Below the pieces are notes generated by a model that was given only the letters and a program-made list of their open reading frames with translations, did not search any database and was not told the DNA's origin. The position numbers and the translations under genes were made by a program. Positions 28,483-37,977 of a stretch of 64,000 nucleotides of DNA are shown piece after piece. The stretch's first letter is position 1. Every line of letters begins with the position of its first letter. Source of the DNA: Taishania pollutisoli (GTDB lineage: Bacteria; Bacteroidota; Bacteroidia; Flavobacteriales_D; Crocinitomicaceae); the NCBI RefSeq assembly GCF_014518315.1, contig NZ_JACVEL010000004.1:310001-374000 (forward strand), read 5' to 3'.

Positions 28483-29158
28483 GCGGATCAATGTAGTAGC
28501 CGAATCCTACTTTCGTTTTAATGGAATTTTCCCCGAACGGTTTATCAATTTTATTTCTCAGGAAGTTAATGTATACTTCAATGGTATTTGTATTGGCATC
28601 GACAGATGCGCCCCATATTTCCCGGATCAAATCGCTTTTAGAAACGACATCACCCCGGTTTTTGCAGAGTTTCACAAGAATTTGAAATTCCCGTGGTGTG
28701 AGCGTGATTTCCGTTCCTCTCCGTTCCACTTTCTTTTGAGCCAGGTTGATGCTGATGTCATTCAATATCAAATGGTCATTTCCGCCCGATGATTTGTGTT
28801 CACTCCGCTTGATCAGCGAGTTAATGCGCAGAATCAACTCCCGCATGTAAAACGGTTTGGTCAGGTAGTCGTCTGCTCCGTTATCAAATCCTTTGACCTT
28901 GTCTTCCAGTTCCCCGAAAGCCGTCAACAGAATCACGGGGGTATGATTATTGTAACTGCGGAACTGTTTGCAGAGGTCAAATCCTGTTGTTCCGGGAAGA
29001 TTCACATCCATAATGATGCAATCATACGCTTCCTTGATCAGTAGTTTATGAGCCAGCGTACCATCGTAGACATTTTCAGTAACAAATCCTTCGGATGTGA
29101 GTGCTTCGTTAATGTTGTGTGCTAAAATCGCATCGTCTTCGATGATCAGAACCTTCAT
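28466..29158 (-). CDS. OmpR-family response regulator
   Basis: 230 aa. Receiver domain 1-115 with acidic residues D8/D9 and phospho-acceptor D51 (CIIMDVNLPG), Thr at LLTAFG and Lys at DYLTKPF. The winged-helix DNA-binding domain is at about 130-225 (ITLTPREFQILVKLCKNRG). Likely controls the adjacent efflux operon. A TATCTTTG box ends only 4 nt before its ATG, predicting a leaderless mRNA. Confidence 0.93.
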   Translation of the reverse strand: MKVLIIEDDAILAHNINEALTSEGFVTENVYDGTLAHKLLIKEAYDCIIMDVNLPGTTGFDLCKQFRSYNNHTPVILLTAFGELEDKVKGFDNGADDYLTKPFYMRELILRINSLIKRSEHKSSGGNDHLILNDISINLAQKKVERRGTEITLTPREFQILVKLCKNRGDVVSKSDLIREIWGASVDANTNTIEVYINFLRNKIDKPFGENSIKTKVGFGYYIDPHEDQK

Positions 29159-29162
29159 GTAT

Positions 29163-29170
29163 CAAAGATA
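29163..29170 (-). promoter_or_regulatory. -7 box TATCTTTG, 4 nt before ATG
   Basis: Minus-strand TATCTTTG separated from the response-regulator ATG by ATAC only; predicts leaderless transcription of the two-component operon. Confidence 0.65.
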
Positions 29171-29211
29171 ATAAATTTACAGAGAACAGATCCGTCCGGA
29201 AAACAGATGTA

Positions 29212-29883
29212 TCAATCCATCAGGTAGATTTTATTTCCCATCAGGTCTACATTCTTGATCAGTGCATGTGTGTTGAGACGTAACATCACAGCCTGCTTAT
29301 TTTTAGCCAGAATTGCCGATTCATTGTCAAACTTTTCAATTTCCCGGTCAAACCGCGTAATGCAGGTATAGGTTCCTTGTTTGAGCAGCTCCATGTCATC
29401 GGCTTTTAGTTTGTTGGCCTGATCAACGGCTATTTTAGGAATGGAACGGGAAAGCGTGTTGTTGGTCCAGCTGATCCATTGGTATTCATCCATCTCATTT
29501 TTCTGGTGCTTTGTGATCCCGTTAATGGTCTTTTTGATACCTTCCTGAAGGAGTGTCACATTATCAAAATCACAACTCAGTTTAAAAATGTAGTTGGTAA
29601 AATCTTCTTCAATCAGAATGTTTTTTATTCCTTCTTGCTGGGCCAGTTTACTCTTGAAGTCACTGATTTTTTGTTTGATTTCATCTTTGGAAGGAACAGG
29701 CCTGCCATCCAGGGAATCCAGTGCCAGAATTGAATTGATTTTTACTTTGCTCGAAGAAAGATTTATTGAATATTTAAAGGATCCCGAACCATCTGAATTC
29801 AGGCTAAGATCATCAATGATTTCAATACAACCGGTAAGGATAAATGTGCAAAAAGATAAACTTAAAATCAACCATTTTTTCAT
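29212..29883 (-). CDS. Putative lipoprotein, 223 aa
   Basis: Signal sequence with lipobox LTGC (Cys about 19) directly after KKWLILSLSFCTFI. The mature protein has an acidic, Ser-rich beginning (DLSLNSDGSGSFKYSINL), which fits the pattern seen in Bacteroidota proteins whose N-terminal strand follows a DGSG turn, then alternating strands and helices with Lys-rich stretches. Not recognised beyond that. The start at 29883 puts the signal peptide first and follows a TACATTTG box by 4 nt. Confidence 0.7.
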   Translation of the reverse strand: MKKWLILSLSFCTFILTGCIEIIDDLSLNSDGSGSFKYSINLSSSKVKINSILALDSLDGRPVPSKDEIKQKISDFKSKLAQQEGIKNILIEEDFTNYIFKLSCDFDNVTLLQEGIKKTINGITKHQKNEMDEYQWISWTNNTLSRSIPKIAVDQANKLKADDMELLKQGTYTCITRFDREIEKFDNESAILAKNKQAVMLRLNTHALIKNVDLMGNKIYLMD

Positions 29884-29887
29884 GTGA

Positions 29888-29895
29888 CAAATGTA
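29888..29895 (-). promoter_or_regulatory. -7 box TACATTTG, 4 nt before ATG
   Basis: Minus-strand TACATTTG followed by TCAC and the ATG at 29883; predicts a leaderless mRNA. Confidence 0.6.
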
Positions 29896-30086
29896 TAGCA
29901 TTTTTTGAATCAAAAATTAAACCACTTTTCCTGCACTTGCTTTTTTAAAATGATGGCACGTCTGTCAAAGTGTTTTTATGCTGCTGACAGACCGCTGTTT
30001 ATATGCCAGCTGCATCGGGTGTGACTACCCCGGTAATTAATAACTCATAATTAACATCCGATCATTCGTAATTCTTATTTTTTTTC

Positions 30087-30094
30087 TACTTTTG
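30087..30094 (+). promoter_or_regulatory. metK promoter -7 box TACTTTTG
   Basis: TACTTTTG matches TAnnTTTG and gives a leader of roughly 22 nt before metK. It is preceded by a T-tract, a common feature of strong Bacteroidota promoters. No SAM riboswitch is recognisable in the short leader. Confidence 0.65.
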
Positions 30095-30122
30095 CAGTCA
30101 ATTATTTTAAAACACGATAAAA

Positions 30123-31379
30123 ATGTCATATTTGTTTACATCTGAATCCGTTTCTGAAGGGCATCCTGATAAAGTTGCGGATCAAATATCTGACGCATTA
30201 ATAGACCATTTCATGGCTTTTGATCCGACATCAAAAGTTGCATGTGAAACATTGGTCACAACAGGGCAGGTTGTTTTGGCCGGAGAGGTGAAAACAAAAA
30301 CATACCTGGATGTTCAGTCAATTGCACGCGAGACAATTAAAAAGATCGGATACACCCGTTCAGAATATATGTTTGATGCCAACTCATGTGGTATTCTTTC
30401 CGCTATTCATGAGCAATCTGCTGATATCAATCAGGGAGTAGAACGTGCCAACCCGGAAGATCAGGGGGCAGGCGACCAGGGAATGATGTTCGGGTATGCA
30501 ACAAAAGAAACAGATAACTACATGCCGTTGGCACTGGATATCGCGCACAAAATTTTGCAGGAATTGTCACACATCCGCAGAAATGAACCAGAATTGATCG
30601 GTTATTTGCGCCCGGATGCAAAATCTCAGGTAACAATTGAGTATTCAGATGACAATGTTCCGCAACGCATCGATACAATTGTGGTTTCCACACAACACGA
30701 TGACTTTGCAGGAGAGCAGGAAATGCTGGCAAAAATCAAAAACGATATCATCACGATCGTAATTCCTCGTGTGAAAGCGAAATTGCGTCCGGAGATTCAA
30801 CGTTTGTTTACAGATAATATTACTTACCACATCAACCCGACAGGAATTTTCGTAATCGGAGGTCCTCACGGAGATACTGGTTTGACAGGAAGAAAAATCA
30901 TCGTTGATACATACGGAGGGAAAGGAGCGCACGGAGGTGGTGCATTCTCAGGAAAAGATCCTTCCAAAGTAGACCGTTCAGCAGCATATGCTACACGTCA
31001 CATTGCGAAAAATGCAGTTGCTGCAGGATTGGCAGATGAGATGCTGGTACAGGTTTCTTACGCGATTGGTGTAGCTGAACCATGTGGATTGTTTGTGGAA
31101 ACATACGGAACATCTAAAGTAAACATGACAGACGGAGAAATTGCTAAGAAATTAGGAGAAATCTTCGACATGCGTCCTTACTTTATCGAACAACGATTGA
31201 AATTGAGAAACCCGATTTATTCTGAAACAGCTGCTTACGGGCACATGGGACGTAAGAATGAAGTGGTGAAGAAAACATTTGTTGGTCCGGACGGAACTGC
31301 AATTGAAAAAGAAGTAGAATTGTTTACGTGGGAAAAACTGGACTACGCAGACAAAGTAAAAGCTGCTTTCGGATTGTAA
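30123..31379 (+). CDS. metK: S-adenosylmethionine synthase
   Basis: 418 aa, makes SAM from methionine and ATP; homotetramer or dimer with K+ and Mg2+. Signatures: [21 protein letters not shown] (about 4-24), [16 protein letters not shown] (about 118) and [19 protein letters not shown] (about 280). Length is slightly above the usual 380-400 aa because of small insertions typical of Bacteroidota. Single-gene unit with its own promoter and terminator. Confidence 0.97.
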   Translation: MSYLFTSESVSEGHPDKVADQISDALIDHFMAFDPTSKVACETLVTTGQVVLAGEVKTKTYLDVQSIARETIKKIGYTRSEYMFDANSCGILSAIHEQSADINQGVERANPEDQGAGDQGMMFGYATKETDNYMPLALDIAHKILQELSHIRRNEPELIGYLRPDAKSQVTIEYSDDNVPQRIDTIVVSTQHDDFAGEQEMLAKIKNDIITIVIPRVKAKLRPEIQRLFTDNITYHINPTGIFVIGGPHGDTGLTGRKIIVDTYGGKGAHGGGAFSGKDPSKVDRSAAYATRHIAKNAVAAGLADEMLVQVSYAIGVAEPCGLFVETYGTSKVNMTDGEIAKKLGEIFDMRPYFIEQRLKLRNPIYSETAAYGHMGRKNEVVKKTFVGPDGTAIEKEVELFTWEKLDYADKVKAAFGL

Positions 31380-31400
31380 TAAAAACCATTCAATACCATG

Positions 31401-31427
31401 AATCCCGTTTCACACCGAAGCGGGATT
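31401..31427 (+). terminator. metK intrinsic terminator
   Basis: AATCCCGTTT pairs with AAGCGGGATT (10 bp with one T-G wobble, 7-nt loop) followed by a T-run, 20 nt after the metK stop. Confidence 0.85.
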
Positions 31428-31440
31428 TTTTATTGCACCC

Positions 31441-31530
31441 CACTACGCACTCACTAATAATCAAAACATTGATAATTGAATCATTGATGATTCATGATTC
31501 AAAACTCATCATTCAATATTTATCATCCAA
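31441..31530. repeat. AT-rich intergenic repeat, ATTGATAATT units
   Basis: Tandem-like degenerate units (CATTGATAATTGAATCATTGATGATTCATGATTC and similar) between metK and the next gene, resembling those at 6958-7061 and 59330-59410. Confidence 0.45.
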
Positions 31531-31599
31531 AAAACGGCACGATTTTGTAACGTTTTTACACATATTCCCGTTAAGTAGAGAATAAAACTCAGTCATCAT

Positions 31600-32232
31600 A
31601 TGAAATTCATCGCAGTATGTATTTTTCTTGTCTCGTCCGGAATGCTGTTCGCCCAGAAAGCGTTTACGGGAAAACTGGCGTACCGTGTCGAGATAGCAGA
31701 CACCTCGTTGCAGAACATGTTTCCCCCGTCCACCATGACAATTTATACCAATGATACAATTCTGCGGGTAGAAACACGAACAGATGCACTGGGTTCCCAG
31801 GTATTGATTCAGCACATGGCGAAAAAGAAAGCATACCTGTTGATTGAATCACCCATGGGAAAATACGCCATTCAGATTCCTGAAAAAGAAGAAGAGGGAG
31901 AAAAAAAGTACACCTATAAAAAAGCAAAAGGGAAAAAAACAGTACAGGGGTTAGACTCTAAAAAACTGATCGTTGAAAACCCCTCCATAAAAGAACAGCT
32001 GGAATTTTATTACCACAAAAAAATTGCTGCCAAATACCTTCCTGGTTTTGAAGATTTCCCGGGATTGCTGACCGATTATTACGTCGTGTCCACAGACGGT
32101 GTGTACCATCACCAATTAATAGAGTGTACTCCGCAACAGGTTTCAAGGGACTTATTCGGAATTCCTTCCGACTATCAGAAAATATCCATGTCTGATTTTG
32201 TCGATTTAGTGACAGGAGGAGAGGAGGAATAG
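31600..32232 (+). CDS. Secreted GLPGLI/DUF4412-like protein
   Basis: 210 aa with signal peptide (MKFIAVCIFLVSSGMLFAQ). The mature part starts FTGKLAYRVEI and alternates strands, with a Lys/Glu-rich loop (EKEEEGEKKYTYKKAKGKK about 94-112) and FEDFPGLLTDYYV near 148-160, similar to the FPGLI turn of GLPGLI and DUF4412 proteins common in Flavobacteriia. Predicted periplasmic or outer-membrane-associated; function unknown. Acidic tail GGEEE. Confidence 0.65.
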   Translation: MKFIAVCIFLVSSGMLFAQKAFTGKLAYRVEIADTSLQNMFPPSTMTIYTNDTILRVETRTDALGSQVLIQHMAKKKAYLLIESPMGKYAIQIPEKEEEGEKKYTYKKAKGKKTVQGLDSKKLIVENPSIKEQLEFYYHKKIAAKYLPGFEDFPGLLTDYYVVSTDGVYHHQLIECTPQQVSRDLFGIPSDYQKISMSDFVDLVTGGEEE

Positions 32233-32276
32233 ACGTTTAAATAGTGAATATTCATAACTCAACACTCATAATTTAC

Positions 32277-32284
32277 TATCTTTG
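32277..32284 (+). promoter_or_regulatory. -7 box TATCTTTG, 6 nt before ATG
   Basis: TATCTTTG ends 6 nt before the first ATG (32291) of the polyprenyl synthase gene. The upstream in-frame TTG lies inside this box and is therefore not a start. Predicts a leaderless mRNA. Confidence 0.6.
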
Positions 32285-32290
32285 TACCCG

Positions 32291-33262
32291 ATGATGACAG
32301 TAAATGAGATAATGTTGCCCGTGCAGGAGGAAATCAAAGAATTTGAAGTTCGTTTTCCCGATAGCATGAAGTCCAACGTGAAGCTGTTGAACAGAGTAAC
32401 GCAGTTTATTGTCAAACGAAAGGGAAAGCAAATGCGTCCGTTGTTTATTTTTCTGACAGCAAAAATGTTGGGAAAAGTAAATGATAACACATATGATGCA
32501 GCCTCATTGGTCGAGTTATTGCACACGGCGTCCCTCGTTCACGATGATGTAGTGGATGATGCAAGTGAGCGGAGAGGATTCTTTTCCGCAAATGCATTGT
32601 GGCGGAATAAAATCGCAGTTTTAGTTGGTGATTTTATGCTCTCGCGGGTGTTATTATTGTCCATTGAACGTAAGAATGTCGAATTACTGGAGATTGTGGC
32701 GCGTGCTGTACGCGAAATGAGCGAAGGAGAATTGTTGCAAATAGAAAAAGCGCGTAGTTTGGATATTACAGAAGAAGTCTACTTTGAAGTAATCCGCAAA
32801 AAAACAGCCTCACTGATTTCTACCTGTTGCGAAGTGGGCGCAGTTTCCGTTGAGCGACAAGACATGGCATTACTGATGCGGGAATTCGGAGAATTAGTCG
32901 GGTTGGCATTCCAGATCAAAGACGATATTTTTGATTACGGAACACCTGACAACATCGGAAAACCGACAGGAAACGATATCCGGGAGCAAAAAATGACACT
33001 GCCGATCATTTATGCATTGAGTACGACAGATAAAGAAACAAAGCGGGAACTGTTGAATATTGTCCGCAACCATAATGACAGCTCCAAACACATTCGCAGA
33101 GCCATTGATATTGTGATTCAGGCGGGAGGAATTGACTATGCGCATAAACGAATGATGGAAATAAAGGAAAAGGCATTGCAGCTCCTCACAACCATTCCCG
33201 ATTCTGCACCAAAACAAGCATTGATCGGATTGGTCGAATATACAACTTTAAGAACAAAATAA
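32291..33262 (+). CDS. Trans-polyprenyl diphosphate synthase (octaprenyl type)
   Basis: 323 aa all-helical isoprenyl synthase. The first Asp-rich motif is LVHDDVVDDASERRG (about 80-95) and the second is FQIKDDIFDYG (about 208-218), both binding Mg-diphosphate. It elongates FPP/GPP with IPP to make the side chain of menaquinone, the usual quinone of Bacteroidota. Product length cannot be read from sequence. Two adjacent ATGs (32291, 32294) are possible starts. It is followed after 6 nt by the MORN lipoprotein and then rimO. Confidence 0.9.
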   Translation: MMTVNEIMLPVQEEIKEFEVRFPDSMKSNVKLLNRVTQFIVKRKGKQMRPLFIFLTAKMLGKVNDNTYDAASLVELLHTASLVHDDVVDDASERRGFFSANALWRNKIAVLVGDFMLSRVLLLSIERKNVELLEIVARAVREMSEGELLQIEKARSLDITEEVYFEVIRKKTASLISTCCEVGAVSVERQDMALLMREFGELVGLAFQIKDDIFDYGTPDNIGKPTGNDIREQKMTLPIIYALSTTDKETKRELLNIVRNHNDSSKHIRRAIDIVIQAGGIDYAHKRMMEIKEKALQLLTTIPDSAPKQALIGLVEYTTLRTK

Positions 33263-33268
33263 ATACAC

Positions 33269-33688
33269 ATGAAACAAGTCATTTTTTTTCTTTCATTGAT
33301 CACATTTGTTGCCTGCAAAAGCAATGAGGGTGATGTTGACAACAAGACACCTGAAAAGGTGACGGAAGATTATGAGAAAGTCGAAGGAGGAAATTACCGT
33401 GCTTTTTACGGGAGTAATGATCAACTTAAAACCGAAGGAATGTATGATGAGTCCGGGAAAAAACACGGTGTTTGGACACATTACTTTCCGGATGGAAGAA
33501 AACAATCGGTACTGGAGTACAAACACGGAGTAAAAGACGGATTTTCCGTTGTATACCATGCCAATGGTTCCATTTATTACAGCGGAGAGTACCGCAACGA
33601 TAAAATGATCGGGATCTGGGATTTTTATGACACAGAAACAGGTAAAAAAAGCCATACGAAAGATTATGGAACACCTGAATTTAAATAA
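33269..33688 (+). CDS. MORN-repeat lipoprotein (YwqK-like)
   Basis: 139 aa with lipobox FVAC (Cys about 16). The mature domain has three MORN-like repeats with the pattern G-x-Y-x-x-x-G-K-x-x-G-x-W, for example YDESGKKHGVWTHYFPDG and YRNDKMIGIWDFYD. Related to the YwqK family found widely in Bacteroidota. Function unknown. Sits between the polyprenyl synthase and rimO, with short spacers suggesting one operon. Confidence 0.78.
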   Translation: MKQVIFFLSLITFVACKSNEGDVDNKTPEKVTEDYEKVEGGNYRAFYGSNDQLKTEGMYDESGKKHGVWTHYFPDGRKQSVLEYKHGVKDGFSVVYHANGSIYYSGEYRNDKMIGIWDFYDTETGKKSHTKDYGTPEFK

Positions 33689-33691
33689 TCA

Positions 33692-35005
33692 ATGAAAACA
33701 AAAACCCTTAGGAAAAATAAAGTCAACGTAGTGACGCTTGGCTGTTCCAAAAATATTTTTGATTCGGAAGTGATGATGGCGCAGTTGCGTGCCAATAAAT
33801 TTGATGTGGAACACGAATCAATGAACGATGATGCAGAAATTGTAATCATCAACACCTGTGGTTTCATTGATGCGGCAAAACAAGAGTCAATCGATACCAT
33901 TATCCGCTATGCTGAGGCAAAAGCAGATGGAATGGTCGACAAGGTATACGTCACCGGATGTCTTTCCGAGCGATACCGCGATGAACTGGAAGTGGAAATT
34001 CCGGAAGTGGATGCCTTTTTCGGTACACGTGAATTACCACGTTTGCTAAAAACATTGAAAGCGGATTACAAACATGAATTGGTGGGAGAACGCTTGCTGA
34101 CGACCCCCAATCATTATGCGTATTTCAAAATTGCCGAAGGATGTGACCGCCCGTGTTCATTCTGTGCCATCCCGTTGATGCGGGGAAAAAATGTTTCCAC
34201 CCCGATTGAAGAATTGGTAAAACAAGCAAAAGACCTGGCAGCGAAAGGTGTTAAGGAATTGATGTTGATTGCACAAGATTTAACCTATTACGGGTTGGAT
34301 TTATATAAGAAACGTGCACTGGCGGAATTGCTGGAGCAATTGGCGCAGGTGGAAGGAATCGAATGGATTCGTTTACATTATGCATTCCCGGCAGGATTTC
34401 CGATGGATGTGCTGGACGTCATGAACAAATACGACAACATCTGTAAATACCTCGATATGCCACTGCAACACGGATCGACCAATATTCTGAAAGCGATGCG
34501 AAGAGGTACGACACGTGAAAAAACAGAAGAACTGGTGGCACAAATCCGGGAGAAAGTTCCGGGAATCACCATCCGTACTACGTTAATTGCCGGCTATCCG
34601 GGAGAAACAGAAGCAGATTTCCAGGAAATGTACGACTTTGTGGAGTCATCACGTTTTGACCGGTTGGGGATCTTCACCTATTCACACGAAGAAAATACAC
34701 ACGCATACAACTTCGAAGATGATGTGCCGGAAGAAGAAAAGCGCCGTCGTGCAGATGCCATTATGGAATTGCAGTCCGGGATCAGTTACGAACTGAACCA
34801 GCAGAAAGTCGGGAAGATCTATAAAGTATTGTTCGACAGAGTTGAAGGAGATTATTTCATCGGGCGTACAGAATTTGATTCACCGGAGGTGGACAACGAG
34901 GTGTTGGTAAAAAAATCAGAAGACTATGTGCGCATCGGTGATTTTGCACTGGTGGAAATTACCAGCGCAGACCATTACGATTTATACGGCAAGGTGATCG
35001 GATAA
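33692..35005 (+). CDS. rimO: Ribosomal protein S12 methylthiotransferase
   Basis: 437 aa radical-SAM enzyme that beta-methylthiolates an Asp of ribosomal protein S12. UPF0004 domain at the N-terminus with VTLGCSKN (about 15) and CGFID, the radical SAM domain with CDRPCSFC (about 149-156), then TRAM at the C-terminus. The start VNVVTLGCSKN matches RimO rather than MiaB. Third gene of the operon, 3 nt after the previous stop. Confidence 0.93.
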   Translation: MKTKTLRKNKVNVVTLGCSKNIFDSEVMMAQLRANKFDVEHESMNDDAEIVIINTCGFIDAAKQESIDTIIRYAEAKADGMVDKVYVTGCLSERYRDELEVEIPEVDAFFGTRELPRLLKTLKADYKHELVGERLLTTPNHYAYFKIAEGCDRPCSFCAIPLMRGKNVSTPIEELVKQAKDLAAKGVKELMLIAQDLTYYGLDLYKKRALAELLEQLAQVEGIEWIRLHYAFPAGFPMDVLDVMNKYDNICKYLDMPLQHGSTNILKAMRRGTTREKTEELVAQIREKVPGITIRTTLIAGYPGETEADFQEMYDFVESSRFDRLGIFTYSHEENTHAYNFEDDVPEEEKRRRADAIMELQSGISYELNQQKVGKIYKVLFDRVEGDYFIGRTEFDSPEVDNEVLVKKSEDYVRIGDFALVEITSADHYDLYGKVIG

Positions 35006-35225
35006 GAGATTGATTTCGGTTTATAATTTCGGAATTTACAGTTCCTTTTTTGTTCGTTTATGCAGTAAGAACGAAGTGTGCAGGATTGTATTTACAGGTA
35101 TTTTTTCCCGCATCAAATTTCGTTGATTTTTAGAATCCTCACTGTTAACAATCCTTGCCGAAAGAGGTTTTTGAATCGTTGATAAAATAATGCAAAAAAT
35201 CGGGTAGTTTTTATAAATAATTGCA

Positions 35226-35233
35226 TATCTTTG
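35226..35233 (+). promoter_or_regulatory. atpDC promoter -7 box TATCTTTG
   Basis: TATCTTTG about 40 nt before atpD; the preceding 200 nt hold no gene and are AT-rich. Confidence 0.65.
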
Positions 35234-35261
35234 CGCCCAAAATAAGAGGAATTTACATTAA

Positions 35262-36779
<1,518 letters not shown>

Positions 36780-36803
36780 TATTAAACAATCAAACGCACA
36801 GAA

Positions 36804-37094
36804 ATGCAGTTGGAAATCATAACACCGGAAGTAAAAGTTTTTGCAGGAGAAGCAGAAGCAGTACAATTACCGGGATTAGATGGCTTGTTTCAGGTTTTGA
36901 ACGGACACGCTCCTATCATTTCCGCTTTGAAAGAAGGAACAGTGAAGATAGACTTGGCGACCGCTTTTGAAATCACTGAAAAAACAAGCGATTTGATTGA
37001 AAAAGATGCAAAAGATGCAAAGATTATTCGGGTCACTATTAAAGGTGGCGTTGCAGAGTTGACCAACAATAAATTGATCGTACTTGCCGAATAA
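36804..37094 (+). CDS. atpC: F1 ATP synthase epsilon subunit, short form
   Basis: 96 aa, forms the central stalk with gamma. Only the N-terminal beta-sandwich (MQLEIITPEVKVFAGEAEAV to about residue 85) is present. The C-terminal helical hairpin that can inhibit ATP hydrolysis in E. coli-type epsilon is missing, as expected for Flavobacteriia. 24 nt after atpD, with a clear terminator after it. Confidence 0.9.
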   Translation: MQLEIITPEVKVFAGEAEAVQLPGLDGLFQVLNGHAPIISALKEGTVKIDLATAFEITEKTSDLIEKDAKDAKIIRVTIKGGVAELTNNKLIVLAE

Positions 37095-37114
37095 AATTTA
37101 AAATAACTTGAAAG

Positions 37115-37141
37115 AGAGGGATTCGGGAGACCAATCCCTCT
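37115..37141 (+). terminator. atpDC terminator
   Basis: AGAGGGATT (37115-37123) pairs with AATCCCTCT (37133-37141), 9 bp with a 9-nt loop, followed by six T. Confidence 0.88.
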
Positions 37142-37227
37142 TTTTTGTTAAGGTATGTTAAGCTTTCTCAAGGAAAGTTTTCAGTTACACAATAGTTTCA
37201 TTAATTTCGTCGTTTCGTAGACTCAGA

Positions 37228-37977
37228 ATGATTGATCGTACTAAAATAGACTTATCGAAAACGCCAAAGCACATCGCAATTATTATGGATGGGAACGGTC
37301 GTTGGGCAAAAAAACAGGGTGAAATGCGCCTGTTTGGCCACAACGTAGGCGTAGAGTCTGTTCGTGAAGTGCTCAAGGGAGCAAAAGAATTAGGAATCAA
37401 ATACCTGACGCTTTATGCCTTTTCTACCGAAAACTGGAACCGCCCCAAAGAAGAAGTGGAGGGGTTGATGGATTTGCTGGTACGCACCATTGCCGGTGAA
37501 GTACAGGAACTCCACGATTCAGGTGTGCGCCTTCAGAGCATCGGAGATGTGGAAGGACTTCCGGTGAATTGCCAGAGCGAATTGATGGCGGCGATAGAAC
37601 ATACCAAAGAGAATACAGAAATTACATTAGTGCTTGCATTGAACTATTCCTCCAAGTGGGAAATTGTGAATGCAGCGAAGAAAATTGCAGCCGATTTTGC
37701 AGCCGGAAAAATCGCTGAACAAGAAATTACCAGTGAATTATTTGATTCCTATCTGACAACAGCAGGAATTCCGGATCCGGAACTGTTGATCCGAACGTCG
37801 GGAGAATGCCGTATCAGCAACTTCTTGTTGTGGCAAAGTGCCTATACAGAATTCTATTTTACCGAAATTCTCTGGCCCGACTTTAAAAAAGAACATTTGT
37901 ACGAAGCAGTATACGATTACCAGAACCGGGAAAGACGTTTTGGATTGGTATCTGAACAATTAAATAGTAATATATGA
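37228..37977 (+). CDS. uppS: Undecaprenyl diphosphate synthase
   Basis: 249 aa cis-prenyltransferase making undecaprenyl-PP, the carrier lipid for peptidoglycan and glycans. Signature HIAIIMDGNGRWAKKQ (about 15-30), TLYAFSTENWNRPKEEV (about 64-80) and RTSGECRISNFLLWQ (about 191-205). First of the uppS-bamA-skp-skp envelope run. The upstream TAATTTCG is one base off TAnnTTTG. Confidence 0.95.
   Translation: MIDRTKIDLSKTPKHIAIIMDGNGRWAKKQGEMRLFGHNVGVESVREVLKGAKELGIKYLTLYAFSTENWNRPKEEVEGLMDLLVRTIAGEVQELHDSGVRLQSIGDVEGLPVNCQSELMAAIEHTKENTEITLVLALNYSSKWEIVNAAKKIAADFAAGKIAEQEITSELFDSYLTTAGIPDPELLIRTSGECRISNFLLWQSAYTEFYFTEILWPDFKKEHLYEAVYDYQNRERRFGLVSEQLNSNI

Noticed and set aside
30000-30122. SAM riboswitch before metK
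   Set aside because: The leader after the promoter box is about 22 nt, too short for any known SAM riboswitch.
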